DNA from: Bog-532 sp036495425
GTDB taxonomy: Bacteria > Actinomycetota > Actinomycetes > Streptosporangiales > Streptosporangiaceae
Assembly (NCBI GenBank): GCA_036495425.1
Contig: DASXMW010000031.1
Span: 5,994-69,993, forward strand
Direction of reading: 5' to 3'
Length of the DNA stretch: 64,000 nt
Below, one piece after another: positions 34,401 through 42,304 of this stretch. Below the pieces are notes generated by a model. The model was not told the origin of the DNA. It worked only from the letters and a program-made list of their open reading frames with translations, and ran no database searches. Position numbers and translations under genes: made by a program. Each line of letters opens with the position of its first letter. Positions within the stretch are counted from its first letter, which is position 1.

Positions 34401-34931
34401 GCCGAAGCCAGCGCGCTCGGCGCCCCCGGCCCGCTCACCGAGGCCTACGCGCGGCAGCTGTTCAAGCTGATGGCCTACAAGGACGAGTACGAGGTGGCCC
34501 GGCTGTCACTGGACCCGGCCCTGGAGGCGGCGGTGACGGCCCAGTTCGGCCCGGGCGCGCGCTACCACTACCGGCTGCACCCGCCGGTGCTGCGCGCCCT
34601 GGGCATGAAGAAGAAGATCTCGCTCGGGCCCTGGTTCCGGCCCGCGTTCCGGGCCCTGTACGCCAGCCGCGGCGTGCGCGGCACGGCCTGGGACGTGTTC
34701 GGCCGGACCGAGGTCCGCCGCACCGAGCGGTCGCTGCCCGGCGAGTACCGCGAGGCCGTGGCGGCGGCGCTGCCCCGGCTGTCGGCGGGCACCCTCCCGG
34801 CCCTGGTGGCCCTGGCCGAACTGCCGGACCTGGTGCGCGGCTACGAGCACGTGAAGCTGGCCAACGTGGCCCGGTTCCGCACCGCCCTGGCCGACGCCGT
34901 CCGGGACCTGGAAAACAGGCCTTCGATATAA
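31476..34931 (+). CDS. Indolepyruvate ferredoxin oxidoreductase family protein (fused subunits)
   Basis: This 1151-residue multidomain enzyme would oxidatively decarboxylate an aryl- or branched 2-oxoacid to acyl-CoA with ferredoxin. The N-terminal part has TLISGYEGSPLAGYDLEI and NEELGANAVQGSQLAS (pyruvate-ferredoxin-like domains), with the TPP-binding part YFCSGCPHNRGT, IGCSTLAVLMPE and MGGEGGLWVGMEPFVG (about residues 430-500). A cysteine cluster, CEGCGDCGAKSNC (about residue 645), and CNKDFSCLDGDCPSF supply Fe-S ligands. The gamma domain ITGVGGTGVVTVAQVISTAA begins at about residue 730. The C-terminal DUF-like domain completes the single-chain form typical of actinobacteria. Confidence 0.92.
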   Translation: MSLLGDRKFQLTDRYELEEGELYLSGLQALVRIPIDLHRLDQRQGRRTQTLISGYEGSPLAGYDLEIGRQRQRLEAHGVVHRPAVNEELGANAVQGSQLASASADRTCDGVAGIWYGKAPGLDRATDALRHGNLGGADTSGGVLVMVGDDSIAKSSTVPSSSEIAIAEIGMPVLAPSDPQDVLDLGLHGIALSRFCGLWTGFKLATNVVDGSATVRLDSDRIEITEPSRDIDGTEFRHQVSANFLQPNLAQLEASLMGARQELARRYAYANHLNRIEGDPAARVGVVAAGASYLDVRQALQLIGVGPDDLASSGVRVLKLGMVSPLEPRVTEEFAAGLDEIVVVEEKRPFIELAVKDLFYGRPDAPAVSGRRSPAGTPLLRPSGDLPPDVIAAALAPRIIAHVDQPAVQAWLAARQSPAARENQRRHLELLPITPRTPYFCSGCPHNRGTQVPEGSLVGAGIGCSTLAVLMPEERFGNIIGFTQMGGEGGLWVGMEPFVGQEHLLQNIGDGTFHHSGSLAVRQAVGAGSHITFKLLYNGAVAMTGGQQAVGKMPVPRVAAALLAEGVRQVVITTDDPRRYRRVRLPRGATVRHRDQLAQVQRELAAVDGVTVLIHDQECATELRRKRKRGLAAEPTERILINERVCEGCGDCGAKSNCLSVQPVDTEFGRKTRIHQASCNKDFSCLDGDCPSFLTVTPDPKGKPRRAAARVDGELPEPELRVRADEFNLRITGVGGTGVVTVAQVISTAASMAGLQVRALDQMGLAQKGGAVVSDIRLSPEPFTGANKLTPGSCDLYLGCDLLVAADPVHLAAVSADRTIAVTCTSRVPTGAMVGDTAVTFPDVPATVARIHDLTRTELGVAVDARAETSALLGDDQFTNVFLVGAAVQAGALPVPPRFVEEALELNGVAVDKNIAAFRAGRRHVAGGPEAPAASDGAPGAGTSAVIERRVSELTAYQDAAYAAGYAGHVRAVAAAEASALGAPGPLTEAYARQLFKLMAYKDEYEVARLSLDPALEAAVTAQFGPGARYHYRLHPPVLRALGMKKKISLGPWFRPAFRALYASRGVRGTAWDVFGRTEVRRTERSLPGEYREAVAAALPRLSAGTLPALVALAELPDLVRGYEHVKLANVARFRTALADAVRDLENRPSI

Positions 34932-34936
34932 ATAAG

Positions 34937-34954
34937 GGCCTGGATCAACAGGCC
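34937..34954 (+). terminator. Hairpin in AT-rich convergent gap
   Basis: GGCCTG (34937-34942) pairs with CAGGCC (34949-34954) across a six-base loop, just after the indolepyruvate oxidoreductase stop. The surrounding gap is unusually AT-rich, which suits termination for both convergent genes. Confidence 0.5.
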
Positions 34955-34987
34955 GCGACATCTATCTAATTTCGCCGGGTGGGGCGG

Positions 34988-35500
34988 TCAGCGACGGCGG
35001 CGCCACCGCCGCCAGCGGCGCCGCGGAGCGTCCGGGGCGGCTTGGGCCGGGGACGGCGCGGGCGCGGCGGCCCGGGCGGCTTCGGCCCGCTGGGCGGCCC
35101 GGGCCTGGTGCCAGGCCGCGACCGCGCGGTCTTCCTTGACCAGCGGGACCGGGATGGGCGGGCCGTCGGTGCCGTTGGCCCGCCAGTGGCGGATCCTCGT
35201 GTTGAGCTCGGCCACGGCCTCCCGGACCTCGGCCTCGGAGCGCAGGGTGAGGGGCCCGGCGGTCAGGCGCTCGGCTTCGCGGCGCAGCCGCAGCGGGGTG
35301 GGCAGCATCTCCTCGGTGGGCACGCCCTCCCGGCGCAGCTTGTCGCGCAGCCAGGCCTGGGTGAAGTCCGTCTCCTGGCGGGGCGGCAGCGGTTTGCCGG
35401 AGCCGGGCAGGTCGTCGAACACCCCGCGCCGTTCGGCCTCGGCGATCTGCTGATCGATCCAGGTCGGGAAGCTGTGCTGGGGCGGTTTGCGCTCAGTCAT
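34988..35500 (-). CDS. DUF1992/DnaJ-C28-like protein
   Basis: This 170-residue protein starts at ATG 35500 and has the DUF1992 core TWIDQQIAEAERRGVFDDLPGSGKPLP near residues 12-40, followed by DFTQAWLRDKLRREGVPTEEMLP and ELNTRIRHWRANG. The family also occurs as the C-terminal domain of eukaryotic DNAJC28. Its bacterial function is unknown. The tail is Ala/Pro-rich and ends in a strongly basic RRRWRRWRRRR, which might bind nucleic acid or membrane. A TAAAAT box lies 10 nt upstream of the start. Confidence 0.9.
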   Translation of the reverse strand: MTERKPPQHSFPTWIDQQIAEAERRGVFDDLPGSGKPLPPRQETDFTQAWLRDKLRREGVPTEEMLPTPLRLRREAERLTAGPLTLRSEAEVREAVAELNTRIRHWRANGTDGPPIPVPLVKEDRAVAAWHQARAAQRAEAARAAAPAPSPAQAAPDAPRRRWRRWRRRR

Positions 35501-35524
35501 CCTGTTACCGATTTTACCCGGGCC

Positions 35525-35530
35525 TAAGGT
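35525..35530 (+). promoter_or_regulatory. Putative -10 box TAAGGT for the CoA-binding gene
   Basis: TAAGGT ends six bases before ATG 35537, and no ribosome-binding site is present, which suggests a leaderless transcript. Confidence 0.55.
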
Positions 35531-35536
35531 GGCGGA

Positions 35537-35962
35537 ATGGACGACACCGATGCCCTGGTCGAGCGCATTCTGACCAGCTACGACACGATCACCGTGGTCG
35601 GGGCGAGCGTGGCCCCGGCCAAGGCCGCGCACTACGTGCCCGCGCACATGCAGCGGCACGGCTGGCGCATCGTGCCGGTGAACCCGCACGCGGACGAGAT
35701 CCTGGGTGAGCCGGTCCACCGCACCCTGGCCGACGTGCCCGGGCCGGTCGGGCTGGTCGACGTGTTCCGGCCTCCGGCCCAGACGCCGGACGTGGCCCGG
35801 CAGGCGGTCGCGGCCGGGGCCACCGCGCTGTGGCTGCAGCTGGGCATCGCCTCGGCCGAGGCCCGGGATATCGCCACCCGGGCCGGCCTGCTCTACGTGG
35901 AGGACCGCTGCCTGATCATCGAGCAGCGCCGCCTCGGCGTCAGCGCGCCGGCTCCTCGCTGA
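35537..35962 (+). CDS. CoA-binding protein (YccU-like)
   Basis: This 141-residue Rossmann-type protein has ITVVGASVAPAKAAHYVPAHMQRHGWRIVPVNPHADEILGEP, LADVPGPVGLVDVFRPPAQTPDVARQAV and ALWLQLGIASAEARDIATRAGLLYVEDRCLIIE, the order of the CoA-binding domain seen alone in YccU. Its precise function is not established. The last 23 bases overlap the convergent PLP decarboxylase gene. Confidence 0.9.
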   Translation: MDDTDALVERILTSYDTITVVGASVAPAKAAHYVPAHMQRHGWRIVPVNPHADEILGEPVHRTLADVPGPVGLVDVFRPPAQTPDVARQAVAAGATALWLQLGIASAEARDIATRAGLLYVEDRCLIIEQRRLGVSAPAPR

Positions 35963-37448
35963 CCACCTGCAGGGTGGCCAGGGTCGGGTCGGCCGCGTAG
36001 GCGACCCGGCCGCCGTCGGCCAGCACCGCCCGCAACGCGGCCACGATCCCGGCCGTGACCCGCTCCCCCGGGGCCAGCACCGGCACGCCGGGCGGGTAGG
36101 GCGCCACCAGTTCCGCGCTGACCCGGCCCGCCGCCGCTTCGGCGGGCACGGTCTCGTGCGGGGCGAAGAACGCGTCCCGCGGGGCCAGCACCACGTCCGG
36201 GTCCAGCGCCCAGGCCAGCCCGGCCATCGGCGGGCGCGGGCGGGACCGGTGGCGTTCCACCGCCGCGATCAGCGTGCCGGTGAACCGGGCCATGTGCCGC
36301 GGGTCGTCGGCCAGGGTGACGATGGGCACGATCGTGTCCCGGTCCGCCATCTCCACCGGCATGCCCGCCGCGATCAGGTCGGCTTCCACCGCGTGCCCGT
36401 GGGCGCCGGTTCCGGCCAGCAGCACCACCAGCTTGCCGGGCTCGACCCCGGGCCCGTCCAGCACGGCCAGGCCCGGCACCGCGGCCAGTTCGGCCCGCGC
36501 CCCGGCCACCACGTCGAGCAGCCGGCCGCACAGCTCGTGCCCGTCCCGGGCCAGCAGTTCCCGGGCCGCGTCGATGCTGGCCAGGATGGTCCCGGCCGGG
36601 CTGGTGGTGTGGGTGGCGTCGAACGCCCGCTCGAGCCGGGCCCGATCCAGGCCAGCACGGCCCGCCTGCCCGGTCCGGGCCAGCACCAGCGCGCCCTGGC
36701 TCCAGGCCGGCAGGGCCTTGTGCGCGCTGGTCACCATGGCGTCGGCCCCGGCCGCCAGCGCGTGCGGCGGGAACCCTTCGTGGAAGCCCAGGTGGGCGGC
36801 CCAGGCCGCGTCCACGATGAGCGGCACCCCGGCCTGGTGCGCGGCCTCGGCGTGCCCGGCCAGGTCGCTGACCGTGCCCACGTAGGAGGGGTCACCGAGG
36901 AACACGGCCCGGATCCCCGGGTGGGCGGTCAGCGCCGCCCGCACGGCCGCCACCGGCACCGCCCCGGGCAGCCCGGTGGCCGGGTCCACCTCGGGCCGGA
37001 CCCAGACCGGGCGCAGCCCGGCCAGCACCAGCCCCAGCAGCAGCGACCGGTGCAGGGTGCGGCTGACGATCACCTCGTCGCCGGGGCGCCCCACGGCCAG
37101 GGCCAGGGCCTGGTTGCCGTGGGTGGACCCGGCCACCGAGAACCGGCACCAGTCCGCGCCCCACAGCCCGGCCGCGCGCTGCTCGGCCCGGGCCAGCAGC
37201 GCGTCGGCCCGCTTGATCGGGGCCAGGCCCGCGTAGAGCGGGATGTCCCCGGCCACGACGGTACCGGTGAGGTCGGTGCGCAGCTTGTGGCCGGGGATGC
37301 TCATCGGGGCCGCCCCGGGATTCGCGCCCGGGCCCCCCGGGCCGGTGGCCTGGAGCCAGGCGTCGAGCAGCGGGGCGCCGGACCGCAGCCCACGCGGGTC
37401 GCGGGGATCGGTCCCGTCGGAGACATCCGGTCCTACGGTGCTGGTCAT
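35940..37448 (-). CDS. Orn/Lys/Arg decarboxylase-family PLP enzyme
   Basis: This 502-residue fold-type I enzyme starts at ATG 37448. It has IPGHKLRTDLTGT, DWCRFSVAGSTHGNQALALAVGRPGDEVIVSRTLHRSLLLGLVLAG, LIVDAAWAAHLGFHEGFP and VTSAHKALPAWSQGALV, whose Lys holds PLP. C-terminal VSAELVAPYPPGVPVLAPGE is conserved in the family. It would decarboxylate a basic amino acid to a polyamine precursor or cadaverine. There is no obvious antizyme-like or N-terminal wing domain. It overlaps the convergent CoA-binding gene at its 3' end. Confidence 0.88.
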   Translation of the reverse strand: MTSTVGPDVSDGTDPRDPRGLRSGAPLLDAWLQATGPGGPGANPGAAPMSIPGHKLRTDLTGTVVAGDIPLYAGLAPIKRADALLARAEQRAAGLWGADWCRFSVAGSTHGNQALALAVGRPGDEVIVSRTLHRSLLLGLVLAGLRPVWVRPEVDPATGLPGAVPVAAVRAALTAHPGIRAVFLGDPSYVGTVSDLAGHAEAAHQAGVPLIVDAAWAAHLGFHEGFPPHALAAGADAMVTSAHKALPAWSQGALVLARTGQAGRAGLDRARLERAFDATHTTSPAGTILASIDAARELLARDGHELCGRLLDVVAGARAELAAVPGLAVLDGPGVEPGKLVVLLAGTGAHGHAVEADLIAAGMPVEMADRDTIVPIVTLADDPRHMARFTGTLIAAVERHRSRPRPPMAGLAWALDPDVVLAPRDAFFAPHETVPAEAAAGRVSAELVAPYPPGVPVLAPGERVTAGIVAALRAVLADGGRVAYAADPTLATLQVVSEEPAR

Positions 37449-37500
37449 CCGCCCAGTGTGACCGATAGCTTCTCGGGTGAAGCCCGCTGGGAGGCCGCCA

Positions 37501-38433
37501 ATGCCGCTAGATCCGCAGTTCCGCGCCGTCCTCGACGACCTCGAGGCCAAGGGCCTGCTGCCGCTCGTCCGGGGCGACGCGGATCAGACCCGTGCCCACT
37601 ACCGGATGCTGTCGCATCGCAGGCGCGGGCCCAGCTTCGTGCCGGAGCCGGTCGCCTCGGTGGCGGACCAGCGATCACCGCAGGGCGTGCCGGTCCGGAT
37701 CTTCGAACCGTGCCAGCCCCGCGGCGGCACCGTGGTCTATCTGCACGGCGGCGGCTGGGTCATCGGCGACGTGCAGACCCACGACCCGCTGTGCCGCCGG
37801 GTGGCCAACGTGACCGGGGCCCGGGTGGTGTCGGTTGGCTACCGGCTGGCGCCCGAGCACCCGTTCCCGGCCGGCCTGGACGACGCCGAGCACGTGCTGC
37901 GCTGGGTCGGTGAGCAGCACGACGGCGAACCGGTCGGCGTGGCCGGCGACTCGGCCGGGGCCTCGCTCGCGGCCGGCCTGGCCCTGCGGGCCCGCGACCG
38001 GGAGATCCCGCTGGCCGCGCAGCTGCTGTTCTACCCGGCCACCGACCCGTCCATGGCCAGCGGGTCGTACACCGAGAACGGCCAGGGGTACTACCTGACC
38101 CGGGACGACATGGCCTGGTTCTACCGGCAGTACCTGCCCGCCCTGGACGACGCCGCCGAGACCCAGGAGGGCCTGGCCTACGCCGAGGCCAACCTGGCCT
38201 ACGCCAACGTGAACCGGGCCGCGGCCGCGGTGGTGGCCACGGCCGAGTTCGACCCGCTCCGGGACGACGGCGCCGCCTACGCCGACCGCCTCAAGAACGC
38301 CGGGGTCCGCGTGGAGTACGTGCCCGGGCCCGGGCTGATCCACGGCTACGCGGGCTTCCTGGGCGTGGTCGACACCGCCGACACCACCGCCGCCGAGGCC
38401 ATGGAGACCTTCGCCCACCTGCTGCGCAGCTGA
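37501..38433 (+). CDS. Alpha/beta hydrolase (hormone-sensitive lipase-like esterase)
   Basis: ATG 37501 is preceded by GGGAGG at good spacing, so this start is preferred to the GTG at 37477. The 310-residue protein has the oxyanion motif VYLHGGGWVIGD, the nucleophile elbow GVAGDSAGASLAAGLA, and later TAEFDPLRDDG and GLIHGYAGF, supplying Asp and His. It would hydrolyse short-chain esters or related bonds. It stands alone between the decarboxylase and a DUF4188 gene. Substrate unknown. Confidence 0.92.
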   Translation: MPLDPQFRAVLDDLEAKGLLPLVRGDADQTRAHYRMLSHRRRGPSFVPEPVASVADQRSPQGVPVRIFEPCQPRGGTVVYLHGGGWVIGDVQTHDPLCRRVANVTGARVVSVGYRLAPEHPFPAGLDDAEHVLRWVGEQHDGEPVGVAGDSAGASLAAGLALRARDREIPLAAQLLFYPATDPSMASGSYTENGQGYYLTRDDMAWFYRQYLPALDDAAETQEGLAYAEANLAYANVNRAAAAVVATAEFDPLRDDGAAYADRLKNAGVRVEYVPGPGLIHGYAGFLGVVDTADTTAAEAMETFAHLLRS

Positions 38434-38458
38434 CCGCGGGGGCCGGGCCTGGGTCCGG

Positions 38459-38938
38459 TCAGCCCGCGGGGGCGCGGAGGCGGGCCCGGGCCGAGGAGGA
38501 CTCGGACAGCGGCACCAGGCGGCCCGCCTTACCCAGGCCGAACGACGGCATGTTGCCGTAGATGCCCTCGTAGTCGCCCGCCCGGACCAGGTAGGTCTCG
38601 TGCCAGATACCGGTCCGGTCGCTGCCGCCGACCCGCTGCCAGTAGTCCCGCCAGACGGCCAGGTGCGGGTCGTCCTCGTCCCGGGCGAACGCCTCCAGAT
38701 GGTCGAACGACCGCCAGTACTGCACCAGGCTGACCAGGCCCAGCTGCTGGAAGCCCAGCAGGCCCTTTTCCGGCTGCGCCATCAGGTACTGGAGCATGTG
38801 GATCATGCCCCGGCGCCCGCCGAGGTCGAGGAACGATCGGTACAGGTGCAGCTTGCTGTTGAAACGGGCCCCGATGAGGAACACGACGAAGTCGCCGTCG
38901 ATCTCCGCCCTCATCCGGCGCCCGGCGATGTGGGCCAT
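38459..38938 (-). CDS. DUF4188-like protein (dimeric alpha/beta-barrel, monooxygenase-like)
   Basis: This 159-residue protein has FVVFLIGARFNSKLHLYRSFLDLGG, MLQYLMAQPEKGLLGFQQ and VQYWRSFDHLEAFARDEDDPHLAVWRDYWQRVG, then TGIWHETYLVRAGDYEGIYGNMP. This order fits DUF4188 proteins, which resemble the haem-dependent aldoxime dehydratase/EthD-type fold. Its reaction is not known. No partner gene is evident. Confidence 0.82.
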   Translation of the reverse strand: MAHIAGRRMRAEIDGDFVVFLIGARFNSKLHLYRSFLDLGGRRGMIHMLQYLMAQPEKGLLGFQQLGLVSLVQYWRSFDHLEAFARDEDDPHLAVWRDYWQRVGGSDRTGIWHETYLVRAGDYEGIYGNMPSFGLGKAGRLVPLSESSSARARLRAPAG

Positions 38939-38967
38939 GGGCCCTCCCCGGTTTTAGCGAGCGCTGG

Positions 38968-39222
38968 TTACAGGTACTGTCCCTGTCCCTCAGTGTCGCG
39001 GGAGACCCACTCGATGGCTAGTACGTCGGCCGGATCGAGGATGCTCCAGCCGTCGTCGCGGGTGAACTCGAGCAGGCCGTCCGGGCGCTGCCGCACGCCG
39101 ACCAGCGGGTGCTTGTCGTCGTTCAGCGTCCACCGGCCGTTGAGGCCGCGCACCACCAGCCGGACCTGCCCCTGCTTGCCGAGCACCGGCTGCAGCAGCT
39201 CCACCATCACCGAACCTTGCAC
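38968..39222 (-). CDS. Small unrecognised beta-rich protein
   Basis: This 84-residue product starts at GTG 39222, which lies six bases after the TAAGGT box on this strand (39229-39234). Strands such as VELLQPVLGKQGQVRLVVRGLNGRWTLNDDKHPLVGV and WSILDPADVLAIEWVSRDTEG look like a small barrel. I do not recognise it. It is divergent from the homoserine dehydrogenase gene with a 44-bp gap. Confidence 0.6.
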   Translation of the reverse strand: MQGSVMVELLQPVLGKQGQVRLVVRGLNGRWTLNDDKHPLVGVRQRPDGLLEFTRDDGWSILDPADVLAIEWVSRDTEGQGQYL

Positions 39223-39228
39223 ACGGTC

Positions 39229-39260
39229 ACCTTACGCCCCGGCGGGCCCAGGGCTAAGGT
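39229..39260. promoter_or_regulatory. Back-to-back TAAGGT promoter boxes
   Basis: A TAAGGT box on the minus strand (39229-39234) and one on the plus strand (39255-39260) each lie six bases from the start codons at 39222 (GTG) and 39267 (ATG). The divergent pair is thus probably transcribed without leaders. Confidence 0.55.
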
Positions 39261-39266
39261 CGGCAC

Positions 39267-40307
39267 ATGCGGATCTGGCTGGTCGGTTTCGGCACGGTGG
39301 GCCAGTGGCTGGCCCGGGTCCTCAGCCAGCAGGCCGGCCCGCTGCAGGCCCGCTACGGGCTGGTCCCGCAGGTGGTCGGGATCGCCAGCGGGCGCGACGG
39401 GTTCGTGCACGCCCCCGACGGCCTCAACCTGGCCGCCGCGCTGGCCGCGGCCCGGGCCGGGCGGCCCCTGGCCGGCCTGCCCGGAACCGAGCACTGGCCG
39501 TCGACACTGGACGGCCTGCACGCCACCGAAGCCGACGTGCTGGTGGAGGTGTCGGCCAGCCCACCCGAGGATGGTGAGCCCGGCCTGTCCCACTTGCGGG
39601 AGGCGCTGGGCCGGCGGATCCCGGTGGTCACCTCCAACAAGTGGCCGGTCGCCCACGACGGGCTGGCCCTGGCCGCGCTGGCCCGCGATCAGCGGGTCCC
39701 GTTCCGGGCCGAGTCCACGGTCATGTCCGGTACCCCGGTGCTGAGCGCGCTCACCGAGGGCCTGGCCGGGGCCCGTCCGCTCAGCCTGCGCGGCCTGCTC
39801 AACGCCACCGTCAACGACATCCTGACCCGGATGGCGGGCGGGCAGACCTACCCCGAGGCGCTGGCCGCGGCCCAGCAGGCCGGGCTGGCCGAGCCGGATC
39901 CCGCCGCCGACGTCGGCGGCGGCGACGAGACGGCCAAGGTGATGATCTTGTCGGCGCTGGTGTTCGGCCGCCAGCTGACCCGGTCCGACGTGACCGGCCG
40001 GGGCATCGGCGACCTGCCGGGCCAGGCCGTGGCCGAGGCCCGGGCCGCGGGCGGCACGCTGAAGCACGTGGCCTCGCTGAGCTTCGCCGGGCCCGGCGGC
40101 ACCGGGCCGGTCACCGCCCGCGTCGAGCCCGAGGTGGTCCGGCCCGGGGACCGGCTGGCCGGGATCGACGGCGCCGTCAACGGGCTGACCGTGCGGGCCG
40201 ACCCGGTCGGCGAGGTGACCCTGATCGGCCCGGGCGCGGGCCCGGAGCTGGCGGGCCAGGGCGTGCTGAGCGACCTGATCGCGGTGGCCCGCGCCATCCC
40301 CCAGTGA
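39267..40307 (+). CDS. Homoserine dehydrogenase (short form, no ACT domain)
   Basis: This 346-residue oxidoreductase would reduce aspartate semialdehyde to homoserine. The N-terminal Rossmann motif is LVGFGTVGQWLARVL. Central signatures are VVTSNKWPVAH (Asn-Lys of the active site) and LLNATVNDILTRMAGGQTYPEALAAAQQAGLAEPDPAADVGGGDETAKVMILSALVFG. The usual active-site Lys is kept in the DxxGxDxxxK-like segment. No regulatory ACT domain follows, unlike the main actinobacterial Hom, so this may be a second enzyme. Its neighbours are not threonine or methionine genes. Confidence 0.82.
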   Translation: MRIWLVGFGTVGQWLARVLSQQAGPLQARYGLVPQVVGIASGRDGFVHAPDGLNLAAALAAARAGRPLAGLPGTEHWPSTLDGLHATEADVLVEVSASPPEDGEPGLSHLREALGRRIPVVTSNKWPVAHDGLALAALARDQRVPFRAESTVMSGTPVLSALTEGLAGARPLSLRGLLNATVNDILTRMAGGQTYPEALAAAQQAGLAEPDPAADVGGGDETAKVMILSALVFGRQLTRSDVTGRGIGDLPGQAVAEARAAGGTLKHVASLSFAGPGGTGPVTARVEPEVVRPGDRLAGIDGAVNGLTVRADPVGEVTLIGPGAGPELAGQGVLSDLIAVARAIPQ

Positions 40308-40344
40308 CCTCGTCCCGGCCGGTGGCGCCGCCCGTGCCGGTGAC

Positions 40345-41784
40345 TCAGCCCTTACCGGGATTGAAGATCTGCCTGGGGTCGAGGGCCTGCCGGACCGCGG
40401 TCTGCATGGCCACCGCCCCCGGGTCGAGTTCGCGCAGCATCCCGTCCCGCTTGAGCAGGCCCACGCCGTGCTCGCCGGTGACCGTGCCGCCCAGCGCGAT
40501 GGCCTCGGTCAGCAGTTCGTCGAACGCGGCCTGGGCCGCGTCCCGGGCCGCGTCGTCCCCGGCCGGGGTGATGATCAGCGGGTGCAGGTTCCCGTCGCCG
40601 GCGTGGGCGATGGTGGCGATCCGCACCCCGTGCCGGGCCCCGATGGTGCCGATCCGCTCCAGCATGGCCGGGACCTGGGAGCGCGGCACGCACACATCCT
40701 CGGTGAGCACCGGCCCCAGCCGCTCGAAGGCCGGGTAGGCCAGCCGCCTGGCGTCGAACAGCGCCTCGGCCTCGGCGTCGTCGGTGGACTGCTCGGCCCA
40801 CAGGGCGCCGGCGTCGGTCATGGTGGCGGCGATGGCGGTGGCTTCGGCCGCCCCGGACTCCCCCGGGGTGTCGACCCGGGCCAGCAGCATGGCCGTGGCG
40901 TCGGCGTCGATACCCAGGTGCTTCCAGTTCTCCACCGCCTCCAGGCAGGACCGGTCGAGCAGTTCCAGCACGGCCGGGGTCAGGCCGCGCCGGGTGATCT
41001 CGGCCACCGCCCGGCCGGCCGCGACCAGGTCGCCGAACACCGCCACCACCGTGCGCGGGGTGGCGGCCAGGGCGGGCCGCAGCCGCAGGGTCACCTCGGT
41101 GACCACGCCCAGCGTGCCCTCGGACCCGACGAACAGGCCGGCCAGGTCCAGCCCGGCCACGCCCTTGGTGGTGCGGCGGCCGAGCCGGACCGCGTCGCCG
41201 TAGGCCGCCGGGCCGCCCACCACCGCCCGCAGGCCCAGCACGTAGTCCCGGGTCACCCCGTACTTGAGGCAGCACAGGCCGCCCGCGTTGGTGGCCACGT
41301 TGCCGCCGATCGTGGACCAGGGCGCGCTGGCCGGGTCGGGCGGGTACCACAGACCCTGCTCGGCCACGGCCGCCTTGACGTCGTTGTTGACCGCGCCCGG
41401 CTGGACCACGGCCAGCAGGTTGTCCGGGTCGATCTCCAGCACCTGATTCATGGCGGCCAGGTCGAGCATCACGCAGCCGCCCACCGCGTTGGCCCCGCCG
41501 GACAGCCCGGTGCCCGCCCCGCGCGGTACCACCGGGGCGCCCAGTTCGGCGCAGACCCGGACCACGTGCTGGACGTCGGTCTCGGACCGGGCCCGGACCC
41601 CGGCCGCGGCCCGGCCCGACGGCGCCCACTCCGCGTCGTCGTGGGACAGCGAGGCGAGCACGTCCGGGTCGGTCACGATCCGGTCCGCGGGCAGGACCCG
41701 GCTCAGGGCCTCGATGATCTGGGCCTGGCTGGCCTGGGCTCCGGTGGCTTCCCGGTCTGGCCCGGCGGTACGGCCTGCGTCCAT
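40345..41784 (-). CDS. FAD-linked oxidase (GlcD/D-lactate dehydrogenase-like)
   Basis: This 479-residue flavoprotein starts at ATG 41784. The PCMH-type FAD-binding domain is clear: VVRVCAELGAPVVPRGAGTGLSGGANAVGGCVMLDL (about residues 73-108) and GLCCLKYGVTRDYVLGLRAVV. The C-terminal FAD-oxidase domain carries IATIAHAGDGNLHPLIITP and TVTGEHGVGLLKRDGM, with the His residues of 2-hydroxyacid dehydrogenases. It would oxidise glycolate, D-lactate or similar acids. No GlcE/GlcF subunits are adjacent. The start is seven bases from a TAGGGT box. Confidence 0.9.
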   Translation of the reverse strand: MDAGRTAGPDREATGAQASQAQIIEALSRVLPADRIVTDPDVLASLSHDDAEWAPSGRAAAGVRARSETDVQHVVRVCAELGAPVVPRGAGTGLSGGANAVGGCVMLDLAAMNQVLEIDPDNLLAVVQPGAVNNDVKAAVAEQGLWYPPDPASAPWSTIGGNVATNAGGLCCLKYGVTRDYVLGLRAVVGGPAAYGDAVRLGRRTTKGVAGLDLAGLFVGSEGTLGVVTEVTLRLRPALAATPRTVVAVFGDLVAAGRAVAEITRRGLTPAVLELLDRSCLEAVENWKHLGIDADATAMLLARVDTPGESGAAEATAIAATMTDAGALWAEQSTDDAEAEALFDARRLAYPAFERLGPVLTEDVCVPRSQVPAMLERIGTIGARHGVRIATIAHAGDGNLHPLIITPAGDDAARDAAQAAFDELLTEAIALGGTVTGEHGVGLLKRDGMLRELDPGAVAMQTAVRQALDPRQIFNPGKG

Positions 41785-41791
41785 GCCTCCG

Positions 41792-41808
41792 ACCCTAAGC
41801 GCTAGGGT
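41792..41808. promoter_or_regulatory. Symmetric TAGGGT/ACCCTA element between divergent genes
   Basis: ACCCTA (41792-41797) and TAGGGT (41803-41808) form an inverted repeat around AGCGC. Read in each direction it is a TANNNT -10-like box. The minus-strand box is seven bases from ATG 41784, and the plus-strand box is 41 bp before the FKBP ATG. Confidence 0.5.
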
Positions 41809-41849
41809 GGGCTGATCCTGGACGCCGACTGACTGTAGGAGACATCCGT

Positions 41850-42221
41850 ATGAGCACCGAGAAGCCCGAGGTCGACTTCCCCGGTGGCGAGCCCCCGGCT
41901 GACCTTCAGATCACCGACATCAAGGAAGGCGGCGGCGAGGTGGCCAAGGCGGGCGACATGGTGCAGGTGCACTACGTCGGCGTCGCCTACTCCACCGGCG
42001 AGGAGTTCGACTCCAGCTACGACCGCGGCGACCCGCTGGAGTTCCAGCTGGGCGCGGGCCGGGTCATCGCCGGCTGGGACCAGGGCGTCCAGGGCATGCG
42101 GGTCGGCGGCCGCCGCCAGCTCGTGATCCCGCCCCACCTGGCCTACGGCGACCGCGGCGCCGGCAACGTCATCGCCCCCGGCGAGACCTTGATTTTCGTC
42201 TGCGACCTGGTCGGCGTCTGA
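41850..42221 (+). CDS. FKBP-type peptidyl-prolyl cis-trans isomerase
   Basis: This 123-residue cytosolic FKBP has IKEGGGEVAKAGDMVQVHYVGVAYSTGEEFDSSYDRGDPLEFQLGAGRVIAGWDQGVQGMRVGGRRQLVIPPHLAYGDRGAGNVIAPGETLIFVCDLVGV, shown here in overlapping recognisable parts such as VQVHYVGVAYSTGEEFDSSY and GWDQGVQGMRVGGRRQLVIP. All core FKBP positions (Tyr, Phe, Asp, Trp, Tyr) are kept. It lacks a signal peptide, so it acts on cytosolic proteins. It is divergent from the FAD oxidase and is a single gene. Confidence 0.95.
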   Translation: MSTEKPEVDFPGGEPPADLQITDIKEGGGEVAKAGDMVQVHYVGVAYSTGEEFDSSYDRGDPLEFQLGAGRVIAGWDQGVQGMRVGGRRQLVIPPHLAYGDRGAGNVIAPGETLIFVCDLVGV

Positions 42222-42291
42222 CCCGAGACCAGCGGCCCGGAGCGGTGCCCGGTTCGGGCCGTTGGTCCCTGGCGCCAGCCCAGGCGGCGCG

Positions 42292-42297
42292 TATCGT
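42292..42297 (+). promoter_or_regulatory. Putative -10 box TATCGT for the tyrosinase operon
   Basis: TATCGT ends seven bases before ATG 42305 without a ribosome-binding site, matching the leaderless geometry of other genes here. Confidence 0.5.
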
Positions 42298-42304
42298 GCG
42301 GATC

